A stretch of 64,000 nucleotides of DNA from an uncultured Candidatus Melainabacteria bacterium (lineage in GTDB: Bacteria; Cyanobacteriota; Vampirovibrionia; Gastranaerophilales; Gastranaerophilaceae), in contig CAKUUC010000011.1 of NCBI GenBank assembly GCA_934692625.1, positions 1 through 64,000 on the forward strand, given 5' to 3'. A model generated the notes under the pieces. It saw only the letters and a program-made list of their open reading frames with translations. It was not told where the DNA came from and did not search any database. Position numbers and translations under genes: made by a program. Shown here piece after piece: positions 36,756 through 44,634 of this stretch. The first letter of the stretch is position 1, and each line of letters opens with the position of its first letter.

Positions 36756-37157
36756 ATGCAAATTCAAAGTATTAGTTCACAAAATCAGTCAAGACAGTCG
36801 TTTATGGGGTTGCATGTTATAGATATAAAGGTGCAAAAGCTTTTACTGACAAGCTTAAATTCAAAGCAACTCGGCACTTTATCTTCAATAGTAAAAGAAC
36901 AAGATAATAATTCCATTAATATTCTATTAGGTGCAAGTGGAAATCGTCTTCAGGCTTCTCTTCACAGTGCATATAGAATTAAAGATTTTAAAACAGAATA
37001 TAAACAAATTCCTTTTATTGAGTCAAAAATGCACTTTATAAAAAGAGTAGTGGCGGTTGCAAACAAGTATAAGCAACAGGTAAAAGATTTTAAAGTGTAT
37101 AATTTGCCTTGGGGATATGATGTATTGGCAGAATGGAAAAAGATAATGAATCTTTAA
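36756..37157 (+). CDS. Small protein with N-terminal SFMG motif, unknown function
   Basis: 133 residues, not recognised. The N-terminus is Ser/Gln-rich, ending in the motif QSFMGLHV. The rest is helical and basic. No signal peptide or membrane segment. TTGGGG lies upstream of the ATG. It is directly to the right of the direct-repeat unit and convergent with the gene ending at 37188. Confidence 0.6.
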   Translation: MQIQSISSQNQSRQSFMGLHVIDIKVQKLLLTSLNSKQLGTLSSIVKEQDNNSINILLGASGNRLQASLHSAYRIKDFKTEYKQIPFIESKMHFIKRVVAVANKYKQQVKDFKVYNLPWGYDVLAEWKKIMNL

Positions 37158-37187
37158 TGAAAAGTTTTGCAATTTTTATTTTTTTTC

Positions 37188-38783
37188 CTACTTAATATAA
37201 TGATTCAATATACTGAAATCCCACGGTTTTATATTGTGTTTGGTCAAATCAAAATAAGAAAAAGATTGGGTCAATGGGTGTGCCGCTAGACCATAGTTTG
37301 TTTTTTCATAAAGCATTTTCTGCCAACGACTGTCCTTATCACCTGAATTTTTATCATACAAAGTTTGCACCCCAAAACGGGTGTTTTCAGAGGAAACTAG
37401 ATAGTCTATCTCAAATGTTGTTTTATCTTTTTTAAATTTTTCAAAATGGTCAAATCCTTCTATTGTGTATATTTTGGGAGGTGTGCCCTTTTTCCCATAT
37501 TTTTCCATTACCGAACTTTTTGAACTAAAACATTTTTCAGGCTCACCTGTTATTGGGCTAGCAATATAAGTATGCAAGGGAATAGATTGGTCTTTGGCTT
37601 TTATCGGATATTTTTCGGAAACGACTTCCACTCCGTCAGGTGTGTAATAATTAATATGTTTAGCGTAAGTACTATTCCTAGTTTTGGCAATCGTTCCTTT
37701 TTTAGCTTCTGTTATTATATTTTGAGCATAATTATTGATAGACTTGTCATACAAAATTTCAGGGTCAGCAATTTTTTTTACATCATTAAAATAGACTCTC
37801 ATTTCTTTGGTTATACCGTTTTCAACTTTTGTTGTAACCATCGGTAAGCCGTTTTTGTCAGAAATCCTAATATGGTATTGATAGTCTTTGTAATTAAAAT
37901 CAACAAGTAGTAATTCTTTGCCATTATTATCTCTAAATTTGATGAAATCTCCAATATCGTTATAAAGACCCTCGTAATCATGGCTAAGTTTTACGCCAGT
38001 ATTACGGAGAATATCACTAAAATCTCTTTTTGACGCTTTTTTATATTGTTCAGAAATCCCTTTAAAATCATAACTTTGTGTACTTGCAATCAAATTTCTG
38101 ATTAGTTGAGAAGCAAGAGTCATTCTATCTTTGTCAAGAACCTGTTTAGTTCTTTCGTTTGCAATTTTAGCAAGAACTTCCGGACTCACTTGGGTTGACT
38201 GTGCTTGATACGTCCTTCTTTTTATTGGCTTTTGAGATTCTGTTTTTTGTTGTAGTAGAGCAACTGTTTGTTCTGTTTTTACAGGCTCTTTTGCTTGTTT
38301 AACAAGGCTTGTTTGTGATTCTTTAATAAGTACTTTTTCCGCTTTAGTTTCTTTTGGTTGTTTATGTTTAATCAAACTTGACAAAATATGTGCAATGCCG
38401 GCTTTTTGGTTTCTTATTTCCGGAGTTAAGCCTATTTTATATGCTTCTTGAACTATGCTTTTGTATTTGTTTAATTTGTTTTGCGCTGAGGTTGCAATTT
38501 CTTCAAAATGTTTGGCTTTAGTTTTAAGCGATTGATTTTCGTTAGTACTTTTTGTAATGTATTCGTCTTTTTGTGCCATTTTTGCTTTTAGCGGTGCTAC
38601 CGCATCTTCAATACTTTTCTTTGCAACACTTGCCGCTTCCTCTACCGCTTGTTTTACGGTTGATTCTGCAATACTTAACTTGACTGTTTTAAAAACTTGT
38701 TTTTGCCCGAGTTGATTTATATATTTTTCTGAAATTTTATTAAACATATTCCCCATTGCAAAAAATATATCATAAAAGTTCAT
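37188..38783 (-). CDS. Large coiled-coil plus beta-rich protein, unknown function
   Basis: 531 residues. Residues ~40-120 are a coiled coil (Ala/Lys/Glu-rich), followed by a disordered Lys/Gln/Thr-rich linker to ~210. The C-terminal ~300 residues are mixed alpha/beta with strand motifs such as ISDKNGLPMVTTKVENG and YYTPDGVEVVSEKYPI. The general layout resembles the protein at 689-1846. No signal peptide. No clear Shine-Dalgarno is seen before ATG 38783; a later ATG near 38756 is possible. Confidence 0.65.
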   Translation of the reverse strand: MNFYDIFFAMGNMFNKISEKYINQLGQKQVFKTVKLSIAESTVKQAVEEAASVAKKSIEDAVAPLKAKMAQKDEYITKSTNENQSLKTKAKHFEEIATSAQNKLNKYKSIVQEAYKIGLTPEIRNQKAGIAHILSSLIKHKQPKETKAEKVLIKESQTSLVKQAKEPVKTEQTVALLQQKTESQKPIKRRTYQAQSTQVSPEVLAKIANERTKQVLDKDRMTLASQLIRNLIASTQSYDFKGISEQYKKASKRDFSDILRNTGVKLSHDYEGLYNDIGDFIKFRDNNGKELLLVDFNYKDYQYHIRISDKNGLPMVTTKVENGITKEMRVYFNDVKKIADPEILYDKSINNYAQNIITEAKKGTIAKTRNSTYAKHINYYTPDGVEVVSEKYPIKAKDQSIPLHTYIASPITGEPEKCFSSKSSVMEKYGKKGTPPKIYTIEGFDHFEKFKKDKTTFEIDYLVSSENTRFGVQTLYDKNSGDKDSRWQKMLYEKTNYGLAAHPLTQSFSYFDLTKHNIKPWDFSILNHYIK

Positions 38784-38814
38784 TATCTTATTGAATTGTT
38801 ACTAAAGTTTAAGT

Positions 38815-39570
38815 TTATTTAACGAAACCATCATTGAATCGGTCAGTCTTTCTTCTGTCCCAATTTACGCCTTGTTTGACGATTTTAGCGGGAGTTCCTG
38901 CAAGAATTACATTGCTCTTGTCAAACATTTTGGTTACAACGGAGCACGCTCCAACAATTGTATTATCAGCAATATGGGCATCTTTCAATATTTTTGTGTG
39001 CATACCAAGCCAAACATGATTTCCAATTACGACTTTGTCTTTTGGGGCGTTTAATATTTTTCCTGATTCCACTTCATAGATTGTATGACCATCACTTGTT
39101 CTGATATTTATTCCGTAAGAAAACTGACAATCTTCGCCTATTGAAATCTCGGAATTTGCTTCATCGTGCAACTCCAAGTTACAGCCACAACAAGAAAAAT
39201 TTTTTCCTATAGCAACGCGACTAGAATCTCTTGTTGACATTCCGAAGTTAGAAACATTGTATTTTGTTGTGTCAATTTCTATAAAACAATTATTGCCAAG
39301 TGAAAAGTTACAGTTTTTAAATTTTATCGGTTCATGAATTTTTACAACAGAATTTTTGCCGTTAAAATGAATGTTTAATCCTGCAAATTTTGGTATTGTT
39401 TCTTCTTTTCCGTTAGGTTTTACTAATACAATTTTGTTGCCATTGAGTGAATCTATTTTTTGCGATACTAAATTGTTTTCATTCATTAATTTAGTTCTAA
39501 TTTGCTGCCGTTTATTTTTTGATGGTATAAAACCACAAATTAAATTAACTAAGAACTTCTTAATTCCCAC
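38815..39570 (-). CDS. Left-handed beta-helix (hexapeptide) acyltransferase
   Basis: 251 residues. The hexapeptide pattern runs from ~75 to ~230, with the conserved GIRTSDGH-like segment (YGINIRTSDGHTIYEVESG) and the C-terminal VVIGNHVWLGMHTKIL, ADNTIVGACSVVTKMF and ILAGTPAKIVKQGVNW. This matches CysE/WbbJ-type O-acetyltransferases acting on sugars of surface polysaccharide. The start is GTG 39568-39570, supported by GAAGGG 8 nt upstream. It is divergent from the XRE regulator at 39635. Confidence 0.88.
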   Translation of the reverse strand: MGIKKFLVNLICGFIPSKNKRQQIRTKLMNENNLVSQKIDSLNGNKIVLVKPNGKEETIPKFAGLNIHFNGKNSVVKIHEPIKFKNCNFSLGNNCFIEIDTTKYNVSNFGMSTRDSSRVAIGKNFSCCGCNLELHDEANSEISIGEDCQFSYGINIRTSDGHTIYEVESGKILNAPKDKVVIGNHVWLGMHTKILKDAHIADNTIVGACSVVTKMFDKSNVILAGTPAKIVKQGVNWDRRKTDRFNDGFVK

Positions 39571-39591
39571 AAGCTTTACCCTTCGGACAAA

Positions 39592-39634
39592 TAGGTCACT
39601 GACATGAGTATAAATTTAGGTCAAAATAGGTCAC
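39592..39634 (+). promoter_or_regulatory. Three TAGGTCA direct repeats over the xre promoter
   Basis: TAGGTCA occurs at 39592-39598, 39617-39623 and 39627-39633. The first and last extend to AAATAGGTCAC. A TATAAA -10 candidate (39609-39614) lies between them, and the ATG follows at once. This looks like an autoregulatory operator also able to act on the divergent acyltransferase. Confidence 0.55.
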
Positions 39635-39844
39635 ATGTCAAGGATTAAACAATTGGGGCAAAATATTGCTAAATATCGAATGAATAAGCATATCTCTCAA
39701 GAGAAACTTGCCGAAATTGTTGACTTGTCAAGGGAATATATTACACGAGTTGAAAACGGTCAGAAAAATATAAGTCTTAAAAAGTTGTTTGCAATAGCCG
39801 ATGCGCTTGGGGTTGGATTTAACCAATTAACAGATTTTGAATAA
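39635..39844 (+). CDS. XRE-family transcriptional regulator
   Basis: 69 residues, a single Cro/CI-type helix-turn-helix domain: ISQEKLAEIVDLSREYITRV, then ENGQKNISLKKL and ALGVGFNQLTD. It probably acts as a dimer. No distinct Shine-Dalgarno; the ATG lies only ~14 bases after the predicted transcription start. Three TAGGTCA repeats cover its promoter. A terminator follows. Confidence 0.9.
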   Translation: MSRIKQLGQNIAKYRMNKHISQEKLAEIVDLSREYITRVENGQKNISLKKLFAIADALGVGFNQLTDFE

Positions 39845-39857
39845 CTTAACAATCGAA

Positions 39858-39882
39858 AAGCGACTGATTTAATCAGTCGCTT
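39858..39882. terminator. Bidirectional terminator
   Basis: AAGCGACTGATT (39858-39869) pairs with AATCAGTCGCTT (39871-39882). It lies between xre and the convergent 39915 gene. Confidence 0.75.
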
Positions 39883-39914
39883 ATATATATTTATTAAAAT
39901 TTTATCGTTAAAAA

Positions 39915-40301
39915 TTAACTCAAAGCCATCAATGCTTTTACTGAACGAGCATTTTCTTTTACTTCATCATCGAAGCTTTCAGAAGATATTGTATTTTCTA
40001 GAATCTTCATAGCTTCTTCTTTGTTTTCCAATGATAAAAGTTCATTGATTGTGCTCATTGCAACAACTGTTGACATATCATTGATACCTTTTCCTCTGTT
40101 AGCAATTACAACTGACAATGAATCATGTTCATTTCTTTTAACCAAAGCGCGAGATGTCATTTCTCTAACTTCATCGATTGAAGAATTTGTACCAATTTCT
40201 TCCAAAACTGCAACTGAATCTGGATTAGGGTTAATTGTTAATGATTCAATAATATTGCTTACTTTGTTAAAGTTTTTGTTATTTTTTATATTGTTTTCCA
40301 T
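39915..40301 (-). CDS. Helical (HEAT-like) protein, unknown function
   Basis: 128 residues, all helical after a polar Asn/Lys-rich N-terminus. Alternating helix pairs (DSVAVLEEIGTNSSIDEVRE, MSTINELLSLENKEEAMKIL) suggest a short HEAT-type solenoid. No signal peptide. GGAG precedes the ATG. It follows the 40317 gene by 15 bp, so the two form an operon. Confidence 0.7.
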   Translation of the reverse strand: MENNIKNNKNFNKVSNIIESLTINPNPDSVAVLEEIGTNSSIDEVREMTSRALVKRNEHDSLSVVIANRGKGINDMSTVVAMSTINELLSLENKEEAMKILENTISSESFDDEVKENARSVKALMALS

Positions 40302-40316
40302 TTACAATTCTCCTTC

Positions 40317-40904
40317 TTACGCAGCCTGTACCATATCTGCTTCTAGTGCAGATAATGCTTCTGTGAACATTGGTTTAATTTCTGATTTTGGATCCATTTT
40401 AGCCATTTTGTTGATTTCTCTTTCTCTTCCGTTTACGAAGAAAGATTTAATATCTCTACCTAAGACATTCTTAGCACCTATAATGGTTCCTTCCATTGAA
40501 ACTTCTTTATTTAATAGGTTTTTAGCACCTTCTAAAGAAACGTTTAGTGAAACTTCTCTGTTACCGATTTCTTGAATTTTGTTCCAAGCACTTACCAAAC
40601 CTTGTTTCATTCTGTTTCCAAATTCCATGATACTTTCGATACCTTCAGAGAATTTGTTACCGAAGTCATTCAAAGAACCTACAAATGTAGAATAAATTCT
40701 TTTTGAACTTGCTGTTAAGTTACCTGTGAAACTTACATTGTTATGATTAACCTTTTTGCTTGATTCAAAAACATCTTCTGTCAAAATGTTTTTTTGAAAA
40801 TTTGAAGCAGCAAAAGGATTACTTGTTCTTGATGTACTTTGTTCGCTCTTACTTGTATTGAAGATGCGATGACTGATTTGGGTTATTCTTTCTACTGTTG
40901 ACAT
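40317..40904 (-). CDS. Helical protein with internal VSFTG motif, unknown function
   Basis: 195 residues, not recognised. The first ~55 residues are Ser/Thr/Asn-rich and look disordered, ending with NNVSFTGNL. Then come amphipathic segments with two near repeats, REVSLNVSLEGAKNLLN and KEVSMEGTIIGAKNVLG, and a helical C-terminus. AAGAGGT precedes the ATG. First gene of a two-gene operon with 39915. The SFTG motif recalls SFMG in the 36756 protein. Confidence 0.65.
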   Translation of the reverse strand: MSTVERITQISHRIFNTSKSEQSTSRTSNPFAASNFQKNILTEDVFESSKKVNHNNVSFTGNLTASSKRIYSTFVGSLNDFGNKFSEGIESIMEFGNRMKQGLVSAWNKIQEIGNREVSLNVSLEGAKNLLNKEVSMEGTIIGAKNVLGRDIKSFFVNGREREINKMAKMDPKSEIKPMFTEALSALEADMVQAA

Positions 40905-41000
40905 AATTAAACCTCTTTCTTAACTATCCACGTTAAGAGTTTATCAATAGATTGTTTTTATTAAATCCACCTTTTGAATGATTTGTGTTAAAATATGACT

Positions 41001-41777
41001 ATGAATTATAAGAATTTGGAAGAATTAATATCTATTATTGCAAAACTCAGAGCGCCGGACGGCTGCCCATGGGATAGGGAACAAACGCACTATTCCCTTC
41101 GCCCGAACATGATTGAAGAAGCGTATGAAGCAGTAGATGCGATAGATGAAAACGACATGCCACACTTAAAAGAAGAATTGGGTGATGTGCTTTTGCAAGT
41201 TGTTTTGCATTCTCAAATCGCAAAAGAAGAAGGCGCATTTGACATTGAAGATGTTGCTCGTGAATTAAATGAAAAACTAATCCACAGACATCCGCATGTC
41301 TTTGGTAACGCTAAAATCAACAATTCACAAGATGTCCTTAACGCTTGGGATAAATTGAAAGCAGAAGAAAAAACAGAACGAGTTTCTGCAATGGACGGAT
41401 TATCAAAAAGTCAAGCCGCGTTGATTGCTGCTCAAAAAATGTCAAAAAGAGCGGTTAAACAAGGCTTTGAATGGGCTTGTGAAGAAGATTTGTACGCTTG
41501 TATAAAATCTGAATACGAGGAATTTAAACAAGCAAAAGCAGAAGGCGACAAACTTCACATGGAAGATGAGTTTGGAGATATTTTGTTTGCGACTGTTAAT
41601 CTTGCTCGTTGGAATAAAATTGACGCAGAACAGGCTTTGCTAAAGGCTAATAAAAAATTTGAAGCACGTTTTCGCAAAATGGAAGAACTTGCGACAAAAC
41701 CATTAAAAGAATATTCACTTGATGAATACGACAAATTATGGAAACAAGCAAAACAAGAATTATTAAAAGGTGAATAA
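41001..41777 (+). CDS. mazG: Nucleoside triphosphate pyrophosphohydrolase MazG
   Basis: Hydrolyses (d)NTPs to NMP and PPi, cleaning up aberrant nucleotides. 258 residues with two MazG domains: the first has LRAPDGCPWDREQTH and EELGDVLLQVVLHSQI, the second EDEFGDILFATVNLAR, both carrying the acidic metal-binding residues. ATG 41001 is chosen over 40995 because an extended -10 (TGTTAAAAT) ends 6 nt before it, fitting a leaderless message. It lies 7 bp before folE2. Confidence 0.95.
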   Translation: MNYKNLEELISIIAKLRAPDGCPWDREQTHYSLRPNMIEEAYEAVDAIDENDMPHLKEELGDVLLQVVLHSQIAKEEGAFDIEDVARELNEKLIHRHPHVFGNAKINNSQDVLNAWDKLKAEEKTERVSAMDGLSKSQAALIAAQKMSKRAVKQGFEWACEEDLYACIKSEYEEFKQAKAEGDKLHMEDEFGDILFATVNLARWNKIDAEQALLKANKKFEARFRKMEELATKPLKEYSLDEYDKLWKQAKQELLKGE

Positions 41778-41784
41778 ATAAGTT

Positions 41785-42570
41785 ATGAAAGACGTACAAA
41801 ATACACAAGATAACAGAAACGTAGATATACAAAAGGTCGGAATTAAACATGTTGAATTACCTTTGATAATTCAACGCAAGAACAATTCAGACCAAATCGT
41901 GTCAGCGCACGCCAGAGTTTGCGTTTCTCTTCCGAGAAATTACAAAGGTACTCACATGAGCAGATTTATTGAAACTCTGAACGAATGGAGTACTAAAAAT
42001 CTTTTAGGCGTTGATATAAAAGGTTGTATTGAAAAAATAATAAAGAAACTTCATGCGCAAAGCGGTGAATTAGAATTTAATTTTAAATACTTCATAAATA
42101 AAAAATCACCGGTTACAAAATTATCCGCTCCAATGTGTTATGATTGTTCATTTGAAGGCAGAATAAATGAGCAAGATGGTTACAAATTTATACTTGGGGT
42201 AAAAGTTCCTGTAACGACATTGTGTCCGTGTTCTAAAGAGATATCAGAAAATGGTGCGCATAATCAAAGAGCAATAATTTCTGTAAAAATATCTTACGAT
42301 GAGACAGAACAAGTTTGGCTTGAAGATTTGATTGAATTGATTGAATCTTGCGCATCTTGTCCTGTTTATCCGCTTTTGAAACGTCAAGACGAAAAGTTTG
42401 TGACTGAAAAAGCCTGGGATAATCCAAAATTTGTGGAAGATGTTTTGCGTGATGTTGTTGTGAAACTTCGAAATCACCCAGTCGTAAAAGAATTTGAAGT
42501 CGATTGTGAAGCGTTTGAAAGTATTCATAATCACTCGGCTTGGGCATACCAACAAGAGGTGAAAGCATAA
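41785..42570 (+). CDS. folE2: GTP cyclohydrolase IB FolE2
   Basis: Makes dihydroneopterin triphosphate, the first step to tetrahydrofolate or queuosine-type precursors. 261 residues. Family motifs are VCVSLPRNYKGTHMSRF, the metal and catalytic Cys in VTTLCPCSKEISENGAHNQR and ASCPVYPLLKRQDEKFVTE. AAAGGTG lies upstream. It follows mazG directly, and both act on nucleoside triphosphates. Confidence 0.95.
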   Translation: MKDVQNTQDNRNVDIQKVGIKHVELPLIIQRKNNSDQIVSAHARVCVSLPRNYKGTHMSRFIETLNEWSTKNLLGVDIKGCIEKIIKKLHAQSGELEFNFKYFINKKSPVTKLSAPMCYDCSFEGRINEQDGYKFILGVKVPVTTLCPCSKEISENGAHNQRAIISVKISYDETEQVWLEDLIELIESCASCPVYPLLKRQDEKFVTEKAWDNPKFVEDVLRDVVVKLRNHPVVKEFEVDCEAFESIHNHSAWAYQQEVKA

Positions 42571-42606
42571 CATAGTTATCGTTATTCCGAAAAAAAGAAT
42601 CACGAT

Positions 42607-42620
42607 GTCGGCGTGGCAAC
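42607..42620. repeat. 14-bp dispersed sequence GTCGGCGTGGCAAC
   Basis: Present in inverted orientation at 56140-56153, both in intergenic DNA and both GC-rich relative to their surroundings. Confidence 0.5.
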
Positions 42621-42747
42621 GCCAATCAACTTGCCAGCTATTGAACACTAGTTTCAGAGCCAAAACGTAGGTCACGGCACCGCCTGACATGTAAAATAGT
42701 TCTGTTTGTATACAATGCCAACAGTCTTTTCCAATACATTCCGTTAA

Positions 42748-43467
42748 TTATTTATCCTTTTTCTGCCAATAACTTAACGGTTTATACAAAATATCCCAAT
42801 AAGGTTTTGAATTATCAATCGGATTAATATTTCTATGAGCCCAGTAATAACACCTGTAAGTTGAGAACGAATAACCTCTGTTTCCTGGATTACAGTCTCT
42901 ATTTATATCCAAATCTTTGGATTGGAAGTTAAAAATATCGTGTCCTACTCGATTTGGACCTTTGAATGGTCCGTTTGTATCAAATGTAAGTAGTAGATAT
43001 CTTTCACTAGGAGCACCTGCAATTCCAAAATAAGAAAACATTGTACCGTCTTTTGTTATAATCGCTTTAGGGTCATTATATACTGGAAAGTAATTTGCAA
43101 CATGTCCCGAACTGTTTTCTCCAAAAATATTGTGGTGCATAACTCCACGCCCGAAAAGATAAGAAATTCCGTTTGTAATTTTTGTTGCTCCGTCAAATTG
43201 TTTTTCCCACGCTTTGTTTATTTCCGGTAACATTCGATTTAGTTCATCATTAGAAGATGATAAATCAAGAAAACTGTCATAACCTACTTCATTCGCAGTT
43301 TTTAAAAGAGCCTGTTGCAATACGGCATCTGCCTTTTGAAAGCGAGCCTTCAAAACTTTTACCTTATAATTTGTGATTAAACTTGGCAATGTAATTGCTG
43401 CAATTATTCCAACAATGCCTAAAACTATCAATACTTCCGCAAGTGTAAACCCAAATTTTTTATGCAT
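42748..43467 (-). CDS. Prepilin-type (pseudopilin) protein
   Basis: 239 residues. A class III-type leader MHKKFG is followed by FTLAEVLIVLGIVGIIAA, with Phe at +1 and Glu at +5 and a single hydrophobic helix, then a soluble extracytoplasmic domain with Cys residues near the C-terminus. It should be cleaved by PilD. GGAG precedes the ATG. It stands alone, away from other pilus genes, and is divergent from the HTH gene at 43587. Similar in the first ~40 residues to the protein at 58195. Confidence 0.88.
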   Translation of the reverse strand: MHKKFGFTLAEVLIVLGIVGIIAAITLPSLITNYKVKVLKARFQKADAVLQQALLKTANEVGYDSFLDLSSSNDELNRMLPEINKAWEKQFDGATKITNGISYLFGRGVMHHNIFGENSSGHVANYFPVYNDPKAIITKDGTMFSYFGIAGAPSERYLLLTFDTNGPFKGPNRVGHDIFNFQSKDLDINRDCNPGNRGYSFSTYRCYYWAHRNINPIDNSKPYWDILYKPLSYWQKKDK

Positions 43468-43586
43468 ATCTTCTCCTTATTTGTAATAAATTACAATAAT
43501 TTATAATAATTTATAATATATCATAAATTAATGTAATTTTGCATAATTATTGTTAATCTTTTAAAAATTTACAATATAATTATGAA

Positions 43587-43799
43587 ATGATAAAAATCAA
43601 ATTAAGACAGATTTTGTGGGATAAAGAGATTACGGCGGTTTCGGTGCATAAAGCAACAGGAATTAGCCAATCAATTTTATCAAACATTATCAGAGGTAAG
43701 CGAACAAATGTCGGATTAGATATTATCGACAAACTCTGTGATTATCTTAATTGTGATATTTCGGATTTAATAGAATTTACTCCAAATAAGAAGGTTTAA
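43587..43799 (+). CDS. Small Cro/CI-type HTH regulator
   Basis: 70 residues, with the HTH core VSVHKATGISQSILSNIIRG and the C-terminal DYLNCDISDLIEF. TATAAT at 43575-43580 is followed by 6 nt and then the ATG, so it appears leaderless. The upstream DNA carries a tandem AATAATTTAT pair, a possible operator. A damaged relative lies 2.8 kb away at 46606. It precedes the small ORF at 43950. Confidence 0.88.
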   Translation: MIKIKLRQILWDKEITAVSVHKATGISQSILSNIIRGKRTNVGLDIIDKLCDYLNCDISDLIEFTPNKKV

Positions 43800-43881
43800 A
43801 TATTGCTCTGGTCAAATGCCTGAATTCAAGAGAAAATAAAAATAGACAAAGAAAGAGTGTTGTAATAATATAAATTTTGGG

Positions 43882-43949
43882 TAAGTACCGCATTCCCTCC
43901 GACACACTCGATTATGCAAAGAAATCGGTCGGGAAAGGGGGTGATTGAA
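43882..43949 (+). promoter_or_regulatory. Leader with very strong extended Shine-Dalgarno
   Basis: AAAGGGGGTGAT (43934-43945) matches the 16S-tail complement AAAGGAGGTGAT at 11 of 12 positions. CATTCCCTCCGAC (about 43891-43903) can pair with GTCGGGAA and AGGG in or near it, and GCCCCCT downstream (~44093) could pair with the same site. Such a strong but sequestered site is typical of type I toxin messages. Confidence 0.5.
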
Positions 43950-44045
43950 ATGACTATGTTATTAGTTTTTCATTTGTATCTTTTTATTGAAAGTTACAAA
44001 GATAAAGTTCCAGAACTGGAATTTCTGGAACTTCTTCTAAAATAG
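43950..44045 (+). CDS. 31-codon hydrophobic peptide, type I toxin-like candidate
   Basis: A complete ORF, 31 codons, ATG to TAG. The N-terminal half is hydrophobic (MTMLLVFHLYLFIE) and the rest charged with Leu/Glu alternation. It has an unusually strong Shine-Dalgarno. Within the ORF AAGTTCCAG (44005) and CTGGAACTT (44025) form a hairpin. Its size, membrane-type start and sequestered ribosome site resemble type I toxins or holin-like peptides. No homologue was checked and no antisense RNA is proven. Confidence 0.45.
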   Translation: MTMLLVFHLYLFIESYKDKVPELEFLELLLK

Positions 44046-44565
44046 TCTAAGGGTACAAAGTGCAACTCTAAAAAGTGACATTTTTTAAGGTTGCCCCCTC
44101 AAGAGTATTATTTACTATTATTCTTTAATTGTCAACCCTAGAAGTTTCTTTTGAAGTTTCGCAAAATGTAGAGATGTCTTATTTTGATAATGTTACAAAA
44201 GTATTGCAAAATTACAATTCCCTATATAAAAGAAAAAGTTGCCAAGTATATTGTTGGCAACATTAAATAAACACGAGGATATTAAGAGAGAGAGTATAAA
44301 AAATCTTTGTTATATCCTTTTAATCACTATATAAAATTTATTTCCTTTAACCGTTTTCTTAAATTTCCCTTACTCTTATATAAACGTAAATTTTTTAGAA
44401 AAATTGCCTAAATTACATAAATGTTGTTAATACTTCTTAATTAGTGATAACAAGTATATACGATATATTTATCAATGATTTAATTTGCATGCAAGGTTTG
44501 CGTGTTGTGCTTAACAATTAGGTTTTGTTTCAATTTAAAATCAAAATAAAATCATGCTATATTTA
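44046..44565. other. Gene-free AT-rich region upstream of ftsH
   Basis: About 520 bases. Contains GTTGCCAA/TTGGCAAC (44238-44261), a hairpin that could end a short RNA started by the toxin-like ORF promoter, and two AAGAGAGAGA runs. No credible gene is seen. Confidence 0.5.
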
Positions 44566-44594
44566 TTCACTTTTTAACCTTTTTACGTTATAAT
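44566..44594 (+). promoter_or_regulatory. Predicted ftsH promoter
   Basis: TTCACT (44566-44571), a 17-base spacer, then TATAAT (44589-44594). Leader of about 35 bases with GAAAGG before the ATG. Confidence 0.6.
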
Positions 44595-44634
44595 TTATCT
44601 ATAAGAGAGAGAATTATTCTGAAAGGTTATTTTT

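Noticed and set aside
42244..42690. Long minus-strand open frame overlapping folE2
   Set aside because: It is almost entirely antisense to folE2, has no ribosome site and no recognisable protein pattern.
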